DNA of 41,317 bases. Source: Pseudomonadales bacterium. GTDB taxonomy: Bacteria; Pseudomonadota; Gammaproteobacteria; Pseudomonadales; Azotimanducaceae. Position 1 is the first letter of the stretch. Each line of letters opens with the position of its first letter. This document shows, piece after piece, positions 1 through 8,460 of the stretch. The notes beneath the pieces were generated by a model that was not told where the DNA came from, did no database searches, and worked only from the letters and a program-made list of their open reading frames with translations. Both the position numbers and the translations under genes were made by a program. Location: positions 1 through 41,317 of the forward strand of contig JAKUTI010000001.1 in the NCBI GenBank assembly GCA_022448765.1, given 5' to 3'.

Positions 1-622
1 CGATGGCTTTTTCCTTGATCGCTTTGATGACGGGAGCCACCTGATCGGCCGATTCAATTCCGGCTTGCCAACCTGTTCCCCAGCGGGCTGTGCGTTCGAC
101 GGCTTTGGGTGAGGAGCCACCGATCCATAGGGGCAGCGGATTCTGTAGAGGTCTGGGAGCGATCGAAGCTTCCTCTAGGTGATAGCAGGTGCCCGAGAAC
201 GACACGCTTTCCTCGGACCAAAGCCGGGAAAGGATCGCTAAGCCCTCGTCCATTCTTTTCCCGCGCCCTGCTGTTGGTGTGCCGGTGGCTACGTAATCGC
301 GCGATCGGCTGCTGCCGAGGCCGAAAGCCGGCAATAACCTGCCATCTGAAAGAACGTCGATTGTTGCGCACTGCTTCGCTGTGAGCACTGGGTCGCGGAG
401 CCCGAGACTGGCGACATTCATCCCGAACTTGATTCGTTTGGTCGCGCCAGCTAATGCGGCCATCACGCTCATGCATTCCAAATTGGCTTCGGTACTAATG
501 ATTCGATCGGATTGCCAGATCGAGTCAACGCCGCCGGCATCGCAAAGGTCGACCCACTTCCAAAACCCCTTCGTGTCATCAAAATTAAAGTTTGCAATAC
601 CAATGCCGGCGCTAACTGTCAT
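1..622 (-). CDS. Luciferase-like (LLM class) flavin/F420-dependent oxidoreductase, partial
   Basis: The reading frame starts at ATG (622-620) and runs off the left edge without a stop, giving about 207 residues of the N-terminal part. It begins MTVSAGIGIANFNFDD and contains GGVDSIWQSDR, RIKFGMNV and DVLSDGRLLPAFGLGSS, followed by PLWIGGSSPKAVERTARWG. These are the conserved beta-strand segments of the bacterial luciferase-like TIM barrel, a family using reduced FMN or F420. The start ATG overlaps the stop of the upstream permease gene as ATGA, so it is probably translated with the peptide-type ABC transporter operon. The specific substrate cannot be told; the link suggests that it acts on something the transporter brings in. 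The family call is firm, cofactor and reaction are not. Confidence 0.85.
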   Translation of the reverse strand, partial: MTVSAGIGIANFNFDDTKGFWKWVDLCDAGGVDSIWQSDRIISTEANLECMSVMAALAGATKRIKFGMNVASLGLRDPVLTAKQCATIDVLSDGRLLPAFGLGSSRSRDYVATGTPTAGRGKRMDEGLAILSRLWSEESVSFSGTCYHLEEASIAPRPLQNPLPLWIGGSSPKAVERTARWGTGWQAGIESADQVAPVIKAIKEKAI

Positions 623-1452
623 AGCCGAAGTCCTTGTTCTTGAGGGTTTATCGCATCGCGTAGTTGGTCACCCGCGACGTTCAAAACCAATAGCGTTACC
701 GATAAAAACGTAGCGGGGAAAATGAGTTGCCATGGGGCATGCAATCGAGTGGCACCGTCGGCAATTAGGACGCCCCAGCTTGTGCGTGGCTCTTGAATAC
801 CGAGTCCTAGAAAGCTAATGAAACTTTCTGCAATGATGACACCAGGGATCGTGAGCGTCGCATAGACCAAGGCTGGGCCCATTACGTTGGGCACGACGTG
901 TCTTGTGACGATCCAAGGGGCAGACACGCCCAACGCTCTCGCGGCCTTGATATACATGGCATTCTTTACGACGAGTGTTTGTCCCCTGACGATGCGCGCA
1001 AGGTCCAACCAGGAGACCGCCCCGATCGCGATAAAGAGTAGGTAGGGATTGCGACCGAAGAAAACCACCAGCAGGATCACTAGAAAAATGAACGGTAGGC
1101 CGTACAGACCATCGACGATTCGCATCATCACCTGATCGACACGCCCGCCTGCATAGCCAGCAATCACGCCCCACGGGAGTCCTATCGCGAAACTGACAAA
1201 GGTCGCTAACATGGCGATCGTTAAACTGACTTGCCCACCGGACATCGTCCGGACGAGAAGATCGCGGCCCGAGCCGTCCGTTCCAAACCAATGCGTAAGC
1301 GAAGGCGGCGTATCAAGCGCGTCGTAATCGATGTGTTCTTGCTCCCATGGACTGAGCCAGGGTCCGAGGACCAAAACGACCGCCAGCAGCAAGATACACA
1401 CCAAGCTCGTTCGATGGCTCGCACGCATTGATGACCAGCGTGGGTTAATCAC
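619..1452 (-). CDS. Peptide-type ABC transporter permease, OppC/DppC family
   Basis: Inner-membrane permease of a dipeptide/oligopeptide-type ABC importer. After a short basic N-terminus there is a first membrane helix (CILLLAVVLVLGPWL), then the family signature HWFGTDGSGRDLLVR, several further helices, and the cytoplasmic coupling loop AARALGVSAPWIVTRHVVPN, which is the EAA motif contacting the ATPase. ESFISFLGLGIQEP and the end NVAGDQLRDAINP are typical of OppC/DppC. I chose the GTG at 1452, which overlaps the OppB stop by 8 bases, has GGTGG upstream, and gives 277 residues starting MINPRWSSMRASHRT. A TTG at 1488 and an ATG at 1428 are alternatives. The stop overlaps the next gene as ATGA. 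Substrate is unknown; nickel and other ligands also use this family. Confidence 0.92.
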   Translation of the reverse strand: MINPRWSSMRASHRTSLVCILLLAVVLVLGPWLSPWEQEHIDYDALDTPPSLTHWFGTDGSGRDLLVRTMSGGQVSLTIAMLATFVSFAIGLPWGVIAGYAGGRVDQVMMRIVDGLYGLPFIFLVILLVVFFGRNPYLLFIAIGAVSWLDLARIVRGQTLVVKNAMYIKAARALGVSAPWIVTRHVVPNVMGPALVYATLTIPGVIIAESFISFLGLGIQEPRTSWGVLIADGATRLHAPWQLIFPATFLSVTLLVLNVAGDQLRDAINPQEQGLRL

Positions 1453-2380
1453 TCGAAGCCACCATGTCGCTGCGGATCCTAGGATCAAGTTGACCGTAGA
1501 GAAGATCGACCAACAGGTTTAGCGCGAGGATAAGCACGGCATATACCAGAACTGTGCCCATCACGAGAGTGTAATCACGGTTGATCGCCCCCTGAACGAA
1601 GTAGCGACCTAGGCCTGGTAACGAAAAGACTTCTTCGACCACCATTGAACCCGCCAACAAAGCCGCCGCGGCAGGTCCACTATAAGAAAGCACGGGTACG
1701 AGCGCGCTCGGTAGTACGTGGTGAAAAACGAGACGTTGCCGAGACAAGCCCTTTGATCGTGCGGTCGTCACGTGCGGTAGGTCCAGGGCTTCCAGACAAC
1801 CGACCCGGGATAGTCGCGCGAAGGCGGCGATATAGGGAAGCGCTAAAGCAATAGTTGGCAACACGTAGTGTTTCACGCTGGTGTGCCCACCGGCAGGGAA
1901 CCAGGCCAGACCAACGGCGAAAACTAAGACCAGAACGGGGCCTACGATCAGCGGTGGGAACGCGAGGCCCAGGGTTGCTAGTCCGGAGAGAAATCGGTCT
2001 CGAAACGTGTTGTGCCGGAGCGCCGCGAACGTACCGATAGACGTACCTACCAGAAGTGCAAAGAGAAACGCCGCAATTCCGACTCCAAGACTGATCGGTA
2101 GACCCGCGGCTATAAGCTCGTTGACCGTGAAATCTTTTTGCTTAAACGACGGACCTAAATCGCCACGGGTGACCATCCGGAGATAACGCCAATACTGTGC
2201 CGGAAGCGGTTCATCCAGGTGGTAGGAAGCCAACAAGTTTTTCTCGATGGCCGGGGGCAGCCGTCGTTCGCCATCAAATGGGCCTCCGGGGGCGGCTCGG
2301 ATCAGGAAAAATGCGGCACTAACTACCACCCACAACGTGACCACGACAAAGGCAAGGCGGCGAAATAGAAATCGGGCCAA
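1445..2380 (-). CDS. Peptide-type ABC transporter permease, OppB/DppB family
   Basis: First permease of the importer. The protein opens LARFLFRRLAFVVVTLWVVV, the usual OppB/DppB beginning (basic residues plus first helix), then FLIRAAPGGPFDGER, matching the conserved RxxPGDP-like periplasmic segment. The EAA-type coupling loop is TARSKGLSRQRLVFHHVLPS, and VEEVFSLPGLGRYFVQGAINRD and LLYGQLDPRIR are family hallmarks. The TTG at 2380 lies 5 bases after the binding-protein stop and gives 311 residues, the usual family length; a GTG at 2440 would add 20 residues overlapping the upstream gene. It presumably forms a heterodimeric pore with the downstream permease. The two ATPase genes (OppD/OppF type) usual in such operons are not in this window. 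Confidence 0.92.
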   Translation of the reverse strand: MARFLFRRLAFVVVTLWVVVSAAFFLIRAAPGGPFDGERRLPPAIEKNLLASYHLDEPLPAQYWRYLRMVTRGDLGPSFKQKDFTVNELIAAGLPISLGVGIAAFLFALLVGTSIGTFAALRHNTFRDRFLSGLATLGLAFPPLIVGPVLVLVFAVGLAWFPAGGHTSVKHYVLPTIALALPYIAAFARLSRVGCLEALDLPHVTTARSKGLSRQRLVFHHVLPSALVPVLSYSGPAAAALLAGSMVVEEVFSLPGLGRYFVQGAINRDYTLVMGTVLVYAVLILALNLLVDLLYGQLDPRIRSDMVASSD

Positions 2381-2385
2381 AGGGG

Positions 2386-3921
2386 TTATTTCCGGTGCAG
2401 GTACCGAACGCCGTGAACGTTCCGGGGATTGGTGCGCCACCCGAGGATCTGGGGGTCAACGAGGCTCCGTATCATGACCGAGTACAGCGGAATGACCGCG
2501 AAATCCCGTAACCCTTCGATCTCGGCACCCTTGAGCAGCGTTATCCTTGTTTCGAGGTCGGCAGTGCGTTTGGCTTGGCGTATGAGTCGGTCGTATTTGG
2601 GCGACACGTAACGTCCATAGTTAACGTCGCCTATATCCGACATGAGCAGTTCGAGGTAGTGCTCGGGATTGTTTTCGCCGAACCAACCTGCCTGGGCGAC
2701 CTGGAAGTTAGCTTGCCGAAGATCCGCGAAATGCACGCTTAATTCGGTATGGTGCAAGCTGGTTTGAACGCCCACCGATCGCCACATTGATGCGATTGCG
2801 ATTTGGACTCGTTTGTTCTCATCGCCGGTAATGTATCGAAGCGTTAGTTTCAGTGGGTTGTTTTGAGTGAAGCCGGCGGCGGTTAGTAGGTCGCGGGCTA
2901 ATGCTATGTCAGGAAGTTCGGTGGTTGCGTGCGGATAATTTCCTACCATGGAGGGGACAAGTCCGTAGCTCACGAGTTCGCCACTTTTCAGAACCTTCTC
3001 AGTGAGAATACGTCGGTCAATTGCGAGCGCGAGTGCTTTTCGAACGCGTAGGTCATCGAACGGCGGTTCCGTTACGTTAAATACCAGGTACATAACCGAA
3101 AGCAGAGGAGAAACACGAACGTGGTCGGCCATGTGCTGCCTCAACCACCTAAGTTCGCCGGGAGGGAAGTCTAGGATTACGTCGAGTTCACCGGCCCGAT
3201 ACCGGTTAAGTGCGGTCGTAGCGTTTTGAATGGGGACGTAACGAACCGTTGGCAGGGTCACGTTGGACGCGTCGTGGAAGTATTGATTCTTGACCAGTTC
3301 GACGAACCCTTGGGGTCGCCACCCTGCTAGTACAAATGCGCCGTTGGTGACCATGTTTCCCGGTTTCACCCAATCGTCACCGTGCGTTGCAATCGCGTGG
3401 GACGGTACCGGATAAGCGGTTGGGTAAAGCAAACGCTCAGCAAAAAAGGGAAACGGTTTTTCCAGTTCAATTTTCAAGCGATCTCTTGTGACGGCTGAAA
3501 CGCCCAGCGAATCTAGCGCCGCGGTACCAGAATTTATCGCTTCAGCGTTCTTGATTGGGTACATAAAAAACGCGAGGCTTGAGGCCGTCTCGGGGTTCAC
3601 AAGACGTCGGTATGAAAAGACGAAGTCGGCCGCGGTGACCGGTTCGCCGTCGCTCCATCGAGCGTTGGGTCGCAGATCGAATGTCCAGGTTAAACCGTCG
3701 GGAGAAACTTCCCATGAAAGTGCCGCACCTGGAACAATGTTGCCGGCGGCATCCATCGTCGTCAGTCCTAGGTACAAGTCATTGAGGATGGTTTCCTCAA
3801 GCCGCAAATTGTATCGATGGGGGTCTAGGGTCGCTGGTTCGCCCGTGTTCCCGATACGAACGACATCGGTCAGGCCGTTGACGCAATACCACAGGGCGAA
3901 TAAGGGCAAAAAGACGCGCAT
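2386..3921 (-). CDS. Periplasmic oligopeptide-binding protein, ABC transporter (SBP family 5)
   Basis: Ligand-binding component of the importer. The ATG at 3921 gives 511 residues with a short signal peptide (MRVFLPLFALWYCVNG) and no lipobox cysteine at a proper cleavage site. The mature part begins VVRIGNTGEPATLDPHRY, the characteristic start of family-5 solute-binding proteins. Further matches are SWEVSPDGLTWTFDLRPNARWSDGEPVTAADFVFSYRR in two parts, NGAFVLAGW, MYLVFNVTEPPFDDLRVRKA and ALAIDR. An upstream in-frame start at 4008 would add 29 residues and disrupt the signal peptide, so I rejected it. It is the first gene of the minus-strand operon and is divergent from the enone reductase. Peptides are the usual ligand, but opines, glycosides and metals bind to relatives. 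Confidence 0.93.
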   Translation of the reverse strand: MRVFLPLFALWYCVNGLTDVVRIGNTGEPATLDPHRYNLRLEETILNDLYLGLTTMDAAGNIVPGAALSWEVSPDGLTWTFDLRPNARWSDGEPVTAADFVFSYRRLVNPETASSLAFFMYPIKNAEAINSGTAALDSLGVSAVTRDRLKIELEKPFPFFAERLLYPTAYPVPSHAIATHGDDWVKPGNMVTNGAFVLAGWRPQGFVELVKNQYFHDASNVTLPTVRYVPIQNATTALNRYRAGELDVILDFPPGELRWLRQHMADHVRVSPLLSVMYLVFNVTEPPFDDLRVRKALALAIDRRILTEKVLKSGELVSYGLVPSMVGNYPHATTELPDIALARDLLTAAGFTQNNPLKLTLRYITGDENKRVQIAIASMWRSVGVQTSLHHTELSVHFADLRQANFQVAQAGWFGENNPEHYLELLMSDIGDVNYGRYVSPKYDRLIRQAKRTADLETRITLLKGAEIEGLRDFAVIPLYSVMIRSLVDPQILGWRTNPRNVHGVRYLHRK

Positions 3922-3976
3922 TGGCGATACGATACGCAATGGTCGTTCGGCAAGCAAAACGGCACAATGCGGACCC

Positions 3977-3982
3977 GAGGAG
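3977..3982 (+). promoter_or_regulatory. Ribosome binding site deciding a TTG start
   Basis: GAGGAG lies 5 bases before the TTG at 3988, a good Shine-Dalgarno match and spacing. The ATG at 3967 lies upstream of it and has no such site, so the TTG is preferred for the reductase gene. The divergent region 3922-3976 must also hold the promoters for both directions, but no convincing -35/-10 pair is visible. Confidence 0.5.
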
Positions 3983-3987
3983 CTGGA

Positions 3988-5064
3988 TTGAGTACCGTCT
4001 TGCCACACAAAAGGCTACTGGTTGTCGGCGCTCGTGGGTTGGTGGGTCAGGGAGTCCTGTCGGCGTTTGACGGGGACGCCGACTGGTCGGTGGTCGCTTT
4101 GTCGCGCCGCTCTTTGGATTTTCCTACCGATGCGACGCACGTGTCGGTAGATTTAACGGATCGAATCGAGACGTTCGAGATGTTGGGTTTTTTGGGCGCT
4201 TTTACCCATGTCGTCTATGCCGCCTTATACGAGCAAGAGGACTTGGTCGCGGGTTGGCGTGACACACGTCAAATCGAAGTAAATGTAGGGATGCTTCGAA
4301 ATTTGCTTGACGCAGTAGAACCGTCCGAACATTTAACGCTATTGCAAGGGACCAAGGCGTATGGCGCGCACTTGGGACCGATGTTGAATCCTGGGAAGGA
4401 ATGGCACGATCGCCCTCGGGGTCCGAATTTCTATTGGCCACAAGAGGATTTGGTTCGAGAGCGGGCTAATGCGGGGGGATGGCGGTATACCGTGCTGCGG
4501 CCACAGATCGTGTGTGGCTTAGCGCTGGGAAGCCCGATGAACATGACGCTGGCTATTGGCGTATTTGCGGCGATCTCGAAAGCCATGGGGGAACCTTTGC
4601 GTTTTCCTGGCGGTCCAGCGTTTGTGACGCAGGCGACCGACGCGCGCTTGCTTGGCCGTGCGGTTCGTTGGTTCGGGGCTCAGTCCGGCGACGGTAACGA
4701 GACCTACAACATCACCAACGGCGACGAACTAGTTTGGCGATCGGTGTGGACGTCAATCGCCGATTCTTTCGAGATGGAAGTTGGCGATGATTGCCCGATG
4801 TCGCTGGCCGAAGAGATGCCTAAGTTATCGCCGGTCTGGAATGAACTAGTTCGGCGCTTCGAATTGATGCCTTACTCGATGGACGCGCTTGTTGGAAATT
4901 CCTGGCAGTTCGCGGACGCGATTTTTGGACTGAAGGGAGGACAGAACACGCTCCTTTCAACGATTAAGGCACGAAAACACGGTTTCGCGGAATGCATCGA
5001 CTCGGAAGACATGTTTCGAAATCAGTTCGCCGACCTGCAAAACGCACGGATACTACCGACTTGA
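3988..5064 (+). CDS. PRISE-type SDR enone reductase (progesterone 5-beta-reductase/iridoid synthase-like)
   Basis: NAD(P)-dependent short-chain dehydrogenase of the extended, PRISE-like subgroup, which reduces activated C=C bonds of enones. The N-terminal Rossmann motif is LLVVGARGLVGQGVL (GxxGxxG). The subgroup's catalytic residues appear as Lys123 in LLQGTKAYGAHLGP (family form TGxKHYxGP) and Tyr149 in PNFYWPQEDL (family form NFYYxxED). FVTQATDARLLGRAVRW and ETYNITNGDELVWRSVW are also typical. From TTG 3988 the protein has 358 residues. It ends in TTGA, where the TGA is its stop and the TTG the start of glucokinase. Bacterial members are mostly uncharacterised; the natural substrate cannot be inferred here. 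It could act more generally as an epimerase-like NAD(P) enzyme, but the two motifs make PRISE likely. Confidence 0.85.
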   Translation: MSTVLPHKRLLVVGARGLVGQGVLSAFDGDADWSVVALSRRSLDFPTDATHVSVDLTDRIETFEMLGFLGAFTHVVYAALYEQEDLVAGWRDTRQIEVNVGMLRNLLDAVEPSEHLTLLQGTKAYGAHLGPMLNPGKEWHDRPRGPNFYWPQEDLVRERANAGGWRYTVLRPQIVCGLALGSPMNMTLAIGVFAAISKAMGEPLRFPGGPAFVTQATDARLLGRAVRWFGAQSGDGNETYNITNGDELVWRSVWTSIADSFEMEVGDDCPMSLAEEMPKLSPVWNELVRRFELMPYSMDALVGNSWQFADAIFGLKGGQNTLLSTIKARKHGFAECIDSEDMFRNQFADLQNARILPT

Positions 5065-6053
5065 CTTTGTTGGTTGCAGATATTGGTGGTACCCGGGCGC
5101 GTTTTGCGGTGTATGAGCAAGGTCGGGCGTTGCATTTTCGGGAATTTGCCACCGCCGAATTTGATGGAGTGAAAGCTGCAACCGTCGTGACTCGGGTGCT
5201 GGAGGCATGGGCGGTAACGAACGTTGCCGCCATTTGCTTCGCCGTTGCCGGGCCGGTAATTGATGGTAAAGCGTCCATGACGAATACAGATCTCAGCTTC
5301 GACGAACGTGAGATTTCAAACGAGTTGGACGTGCCGGTATTAGTGATTAACGATCTCGTCGCACTTGGTCACGCATTCAATCTCGACGACTCCTCAGTTT
5401 TGAAACCCATAGGGGAATCAGGCGCGATTCGTTCAAATGAAACGAGAGCGATTGCTTGTGCTGGTACTGGGCTCGGTATGGCCATTCTTCCATCCCTCAA
5501 GAACGGTCGGAGCGTAGTGCCCTCAGAAGGAGGTCATGTTCGAATAGCGACCGTTGATGCGTACGAACGTGAGCTGGTGGATGCGGCCGAGCAAGAACTT
5601 GGTCTGAAGACGGTTACGTGGGAACACTTCTTGTCCGGTCCTGGACTCGTCAACCTATACCGTGCCGTCGCGGCGTTGTGGGGAACGAAACCCGATTTAC
5701 TCGGACCGAAAGAGATTAGCGCGCTTGGGTCGTCCGTCAGTGATCCGGTGTGTCATCGAACCCTGGAAACTTTCTGCGGGTTCTTTGGTACGGCGTGTGG
5801 CTCGCTCGCGCTGACGGCCCACGCGCTCGGAGGCATATACGTTGGGGGAACCGTTGTGGCGGCTGTAGCGCCGATGCTAGACGAGAGTCGCTTTCGTCGT
5901 CGGTTTGTCAACGTAGGCATCCAGGCCGACATTCTTCAATCCGTTCCGACCGTGCTGTTTAACCAAGACTCGCTCGGGGTTCAGGGAGCCGCTAACTATG
6001 CGACGGTCGCACTTTCTTCGGACGGTCAAACGGGTCCTGGTTTCAGACCTTAA
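5061..6053 (+). CDS. glk: Glucokinase, E. coli Glk type
   Basis: Cytoplasmic ATP-dependent glucose phosphorylation to glucose-6-phosphate. The N-terminal phosphate-binding loop is LLVADIGGTRARFAVYE, followed by CFAVAGPVIDGKASMTNTDLSF in pieces matching the AGPV...MTN motif, the catalytic-base region VLVINDLVALGHAF, GTGLGMAIL and the sugar-binding VPSEGGHVRIA. The C-terminal half has GIYVGGTVVAAVAPML, corresponding to the family's GGI(A/V)P segment. The 330 residues are close to the usual length of about 320. The TTG at 5061 overlaps the stop of the reductase gene by one dinucleotide step (TTGA) and puts the start directly before the ATP loop. The gene ends tail to tail with cfa, sharing TTAA. 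Pairing with a PRISE reductase is unusual for a glycolytic gene. Confidence 0.9.
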   Translation: MTLLVADIGGTRARFAVYEQGRALHFREFATAEFDGVKAATVVTRVLEAWAVTNVAAICFAVAGPVIDGKASMTNTDLSFDEREISNELDVPVLVINDLVALGHAFNLDDSSVLKPIGESGAIRSNETRAIACAGTGLGMAILPSLKNGRSVVPSEGGHVRIATVDAYERELVDAAEQELGLKTVTWEHFLSGPGLVNLYRAVAALWGTKPDLLGPKEISALGSSVSDPVCHRTLETFCGFFGTACGSLALTAHALGGIYVGGTVVAAVAPMLDESRFRRRFVNVGIQADILQSVPTVLFNQDSLGVQGAANYATVALSSDGQTGPGFRP

Positions 6054-7222
6054 GAGCGGTCGTACAAGTAGTCCCTTGTCGTTGGCACCGACATATTGTT
6101 AATGCCCAGTTGAAGTTGGTAGACGACTAAGCTTGATACTTCGAAGGCGGTTTGGCACGCAAGCAAATAAAATTCCCAGATTCGGCAAAACCTTTCGCCT
6201 TTTTCACGCGCAAATTCGGACCGGACCGTCTGAAATCGATGATTCCATTCTTTCAACGTCAACGCGTAGTGTTGCCGCCAGACTTCGATATCGGCGAACA
6301 CGAGCGGGCTCCGCTCGACCGCGGTGCTGATCTCGGAGATTGCTGGGATGTAGCCGCCCGGAAAAATGTGTCGGCGGATCCATGGGTTGGTCGCGACGGG
6401 CCGATCCGTATGCCCGATGGTATGAATCATCGCGACGCCGTCCCCTGAGAGTAGCTTGGCAACCTTGTTGAAATAACCGTCGAAGTTTCTTAAACCGACA
6501 TGCTCGAACATGCCGACAGACACGACGGCATCGTATTTCCCATGGTGGTTTCGGTAATCTTCAAGACGAAATTGAACCTGGTTATCTAACCCGCGCCGAA
6601 CGGCCTCATCGTTGGCCACAGCGAGTTGTTCGTTGGACAAGGTAAGGCCGGTGACTTGGACGTCTTCCTTTTCTGCTAGGTAGAGTCCGAGACTCCCCCA
6701 GCCGGAGCCTATATCAAGGACTTTCTGGCCGGGCTTGAGACACAATTTTTTTCGAATGTGATCGCACTTCGCGGACTGGGCCTCCTCAAGGGTTTGTTCC
6801 GGAGAACGAAAATAGGCACACGAGTAGTGCATGTCTTGATCCAAGAATGCACGAAAAAGCGATGCGTCGAGGTCGTAATGATGACTGACGTTCCGTAAGC
6901 TCGCGCCTAGATTGTTCCAGGACTGTAAGATTGCTGCGTAGGCTGACGTGGCCCCTCGCCGAACGAATCCATCCTCAAAATTCGTTTTCAGAATGGCGAG
7001 AAGTTCAGCGAGCTTTCCATCTTCGACATCCCAGCCCCCATCTATATACGTTTCGCCAAGGTTTAGGAGTGGGTTACGTACGATTTTGGATAGCACCCGC
7101 GCGTCGTTGATCTTCCACACGACGGATGCTTGGCCATTTCCGTAGACTTGTTCGTCACCGTTGGGGTGCACGAGTTTGAACGCCCCGTGCTTGATGTTGT
7201 CACGAATAAACTTGTCGTACAT
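6050..7222 (-). CDS. cfa: Cyclopropane-fatty-acyl-phospholipid synthase
   Basis: Transfers a methylene group from S-adenosylmethionine to cis double bonds of membrane phospholipid acyl chains. The N-terminal lipid-binding region (residues about 1-110) is followed by DMHYSCAYF with Cys135 at the position of E. coli Cys139. The SAM site VLDIGSGWGSLGLYLA is at about 168-183, with VTGLTLSNEQ after it. The bicarbonate/active-site residues are seen in VSVGMFEHVG and MIHTIGHTDR. HIFPGGYIPAISE and QHYALTLKEW are conserved too. Length is 390 residues, normal for the family. It is monocistronic in the minus direction and convergent with glk. The 177-base upstream region is shared with a divergent oxidoreductase. 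Confidence 0.95.
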   Translation of the reverse strand: MYDKFIRDNIKHGAFKLVHPNGDEQVYGNGQASVVWKINDARVLSKIVRNPLLNLGETYIDGGWDVEDGKLAELLAILKTNFEDGFVRRGATSAYAAILQSWNNLGASLRNVSHHYDLDASLFRAFLDQDMHYSCAYFRSPEQTLEEAQSAKCDHIRKKLCLKPGQKVLDIGSGWGSLGLYLAEKEDVQVTGLTLSNEQLAVANDEAVRRGLDNQVQFRLEDYRNHHGKYDAVVSVGMFEHVGLRNFDGYFNKVAKLLSGDGVAMIHTIGHTDRPVATNPWIRRHIFPGGYIPAISEISTAVERSPLVFADIEVWRQHYALTLKEWNHRFQTVRSEFAREKGERFCRIWEFYLLACQTAFEVSSLVVYQLQLGINNMSVPTTRDYLYDRS

Positions 7223-7297
7223 CCGCGTGGTCTTTTACGTTGTCCATGATTCGCATCGTGTCGTGAGCACGTGTACGTTAATAAGAATATCCTATCC

Positions 7298-7320
7298 TTG
7301 TCGCAACTGGTTCGCGACAA
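7298..7320. promoter_or_regulatory. Perfect 7-bp inverted repeat in a divergent intergenic region
   Basis: TTGTCGC (7298-7304) and GCGACAA (7314-7320) form a perfect inverted repeat with a 9-base spacer, in the 177 bases between cfa (minus) and the oxidoreductase (plus). An AT-rich stretch (about 7278-7295) lies beside it and could hold a promoter for either gene. This could be an operator for a dimeric regulator or an RNA hairpin in the plus-strand leader; there is no T-run, so it is not an obvious terminator. Nothing else was recognised in 7223-7398. Confidence 0.35.
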
Positions 7321-7398
7321 ATTGTGGGTTCGTTCACGAAGACAATGTCGATCCCAAGCAATTCGATTGGTGGACTTTGGCAACATAGGTTTGTACGA

Positions 7399-8445
7399 AT
7401 GAGAGTGAGTATCGGGGTGGGGGGCGCGTCGTCAGGGCGAGAGCGTGACTTTGATCGTCAAGTCGACTACGTGGTGGAAGCGGAAAAGTTGGGCGTTGAC
7501 GCCGTTTGGACGGCGGAGGCCTGGGGGCAGGATGCTGTCACCCCACTCGCTTACCTTGCGGCAAAAACACATCGCATCAAGCTTGGTACCGGGATTATGC
7601 AGATTAGCGCAAGGACCCCGTCAATGACGGCCATGACGGCATTGACAATGGCCGCGCTTTCTAACGATCGCTTTTTGCTCGGGCTTGGTGTGTCGGGGCC
7701 GCAGGTAGTTGAGGGTCTACAAGGCCGTCCGTTTCAGGGACCACTGATGCGTTTGCGCGAAACAATAGACATCATTCGTCTCGCGTTCGCGGGGGAAAAA
7801 CTAGCGTACCAAGGCAAACACCATACGCTGCCTCTTCCGGGCGGCGAGGGTAAAGCGCTGCGGTTATCGCAGCCTGGCAACCAAGCCATACCCATCTACC
7901 TTGCCACGCTTGGACCACGTGCCTTGGAGTTGACGGGTGAACTGGCTGACGGTTGGTTAGGGACTTCTTTTACGCCGGCCAATGCCGGCGCGCATCTGGA
8001 CTTCATTAGACAAGGTGCAGAAGCCCATGGGCGTACACTCGGCGATATTGATATTCAAGTTGGAGGTACGGTGGCGTTTGAGCCCGACATGGACGACGTA
8101 ATGGGTCCCTTGAAAGCTGGCATGGCGTTTACGCTAGGTGCGATGGGGTCAGCTAAAACAAATTTTTACAATGACGCGTACAAGCGCGGCGGATGGGAAG
8201 CGTCGGCAGAAGAGGTGCAACGATTATGGGTGTCGGGTCGACGCGACGAAGCCATTGCAAAGGTACCTGAGGAAATGGTTATACAGTCGAACTTGGTGGG
8301 CGATAAAGAGGCGATTCGAGAGAGGCTCTCGGCGTACAAAAGTGCAGGTGTGTCGACCCTGAGGGTTCAACCGGCTGGCAAGGATTTAGATGCCCGGCTC
8401 GAAACGTTGGGTAGCACGCTAGAACTAATCCGAGACCTCGATTGA
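7399..8445 (+). CDS. LLM class F420/flavin-dependent oxidoreductase
   Basis: Luciferase-like TIM-barrel oxidoreductase of 348 residues. The start ATG at 7399 places MRVSIGVGGASSG at the N-terminus; the frame is open further upstream but that part has no family resemblance. Recognisable segments are VEAEKLGVDAVWTAEAWGQDA, HRIKLGTGIMQISARTP, DRFLLGLGVSGPQVVEG, RLRETIDIIRLAF and PIYLATLGPRALELTGELADGW. They match the branch often annotated as F420-dependent, though FMN use is also possible. It is separate from the truncated family member at the left edge. A small membrane-protein gene follows after 15 bases and may be cotranscribed. The substrate is not known. Confidence 0.88.
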   Translation: MRVSIGVGGASSGRERDFDRQVDYVVEAEKLGVDAVWTAEAWGQDAVTPLAYLAAKTHRIKLGTGIMQISARTPSMTAMTALTMAALSNDRFLLGLGVSGPQVVEGLQGRPFQGPLMRLRETIDIIRLAFAGEKLAYQGKHHTLPLPGGEGKALRLSQPGNQAIPIYLATLGPRALELTGELADGWLGTSFTPANAGAHLDFIRQGAEAHGRTLGDIDIQVGGTVAFEPDMDDVMGPLKAGMAFTLGAMGSAKTNFYNDAYKRGGWEASAEEVQRLWVSGRRDEAIAKVPEEMVIQSNLVGDKEAIRERLSAYKSAGVSTLRVQPAGKDLDARLETLGSTLELIRDLD

Positions 8446-8460
8446 TAGCCGGCTAAGCGC

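Noticed and set aside
815..1291. Long minus-strand frame of 158 codons
   Set aside because: It lies entirely inside the OppC-type permease gene in another frame and shows no family features.
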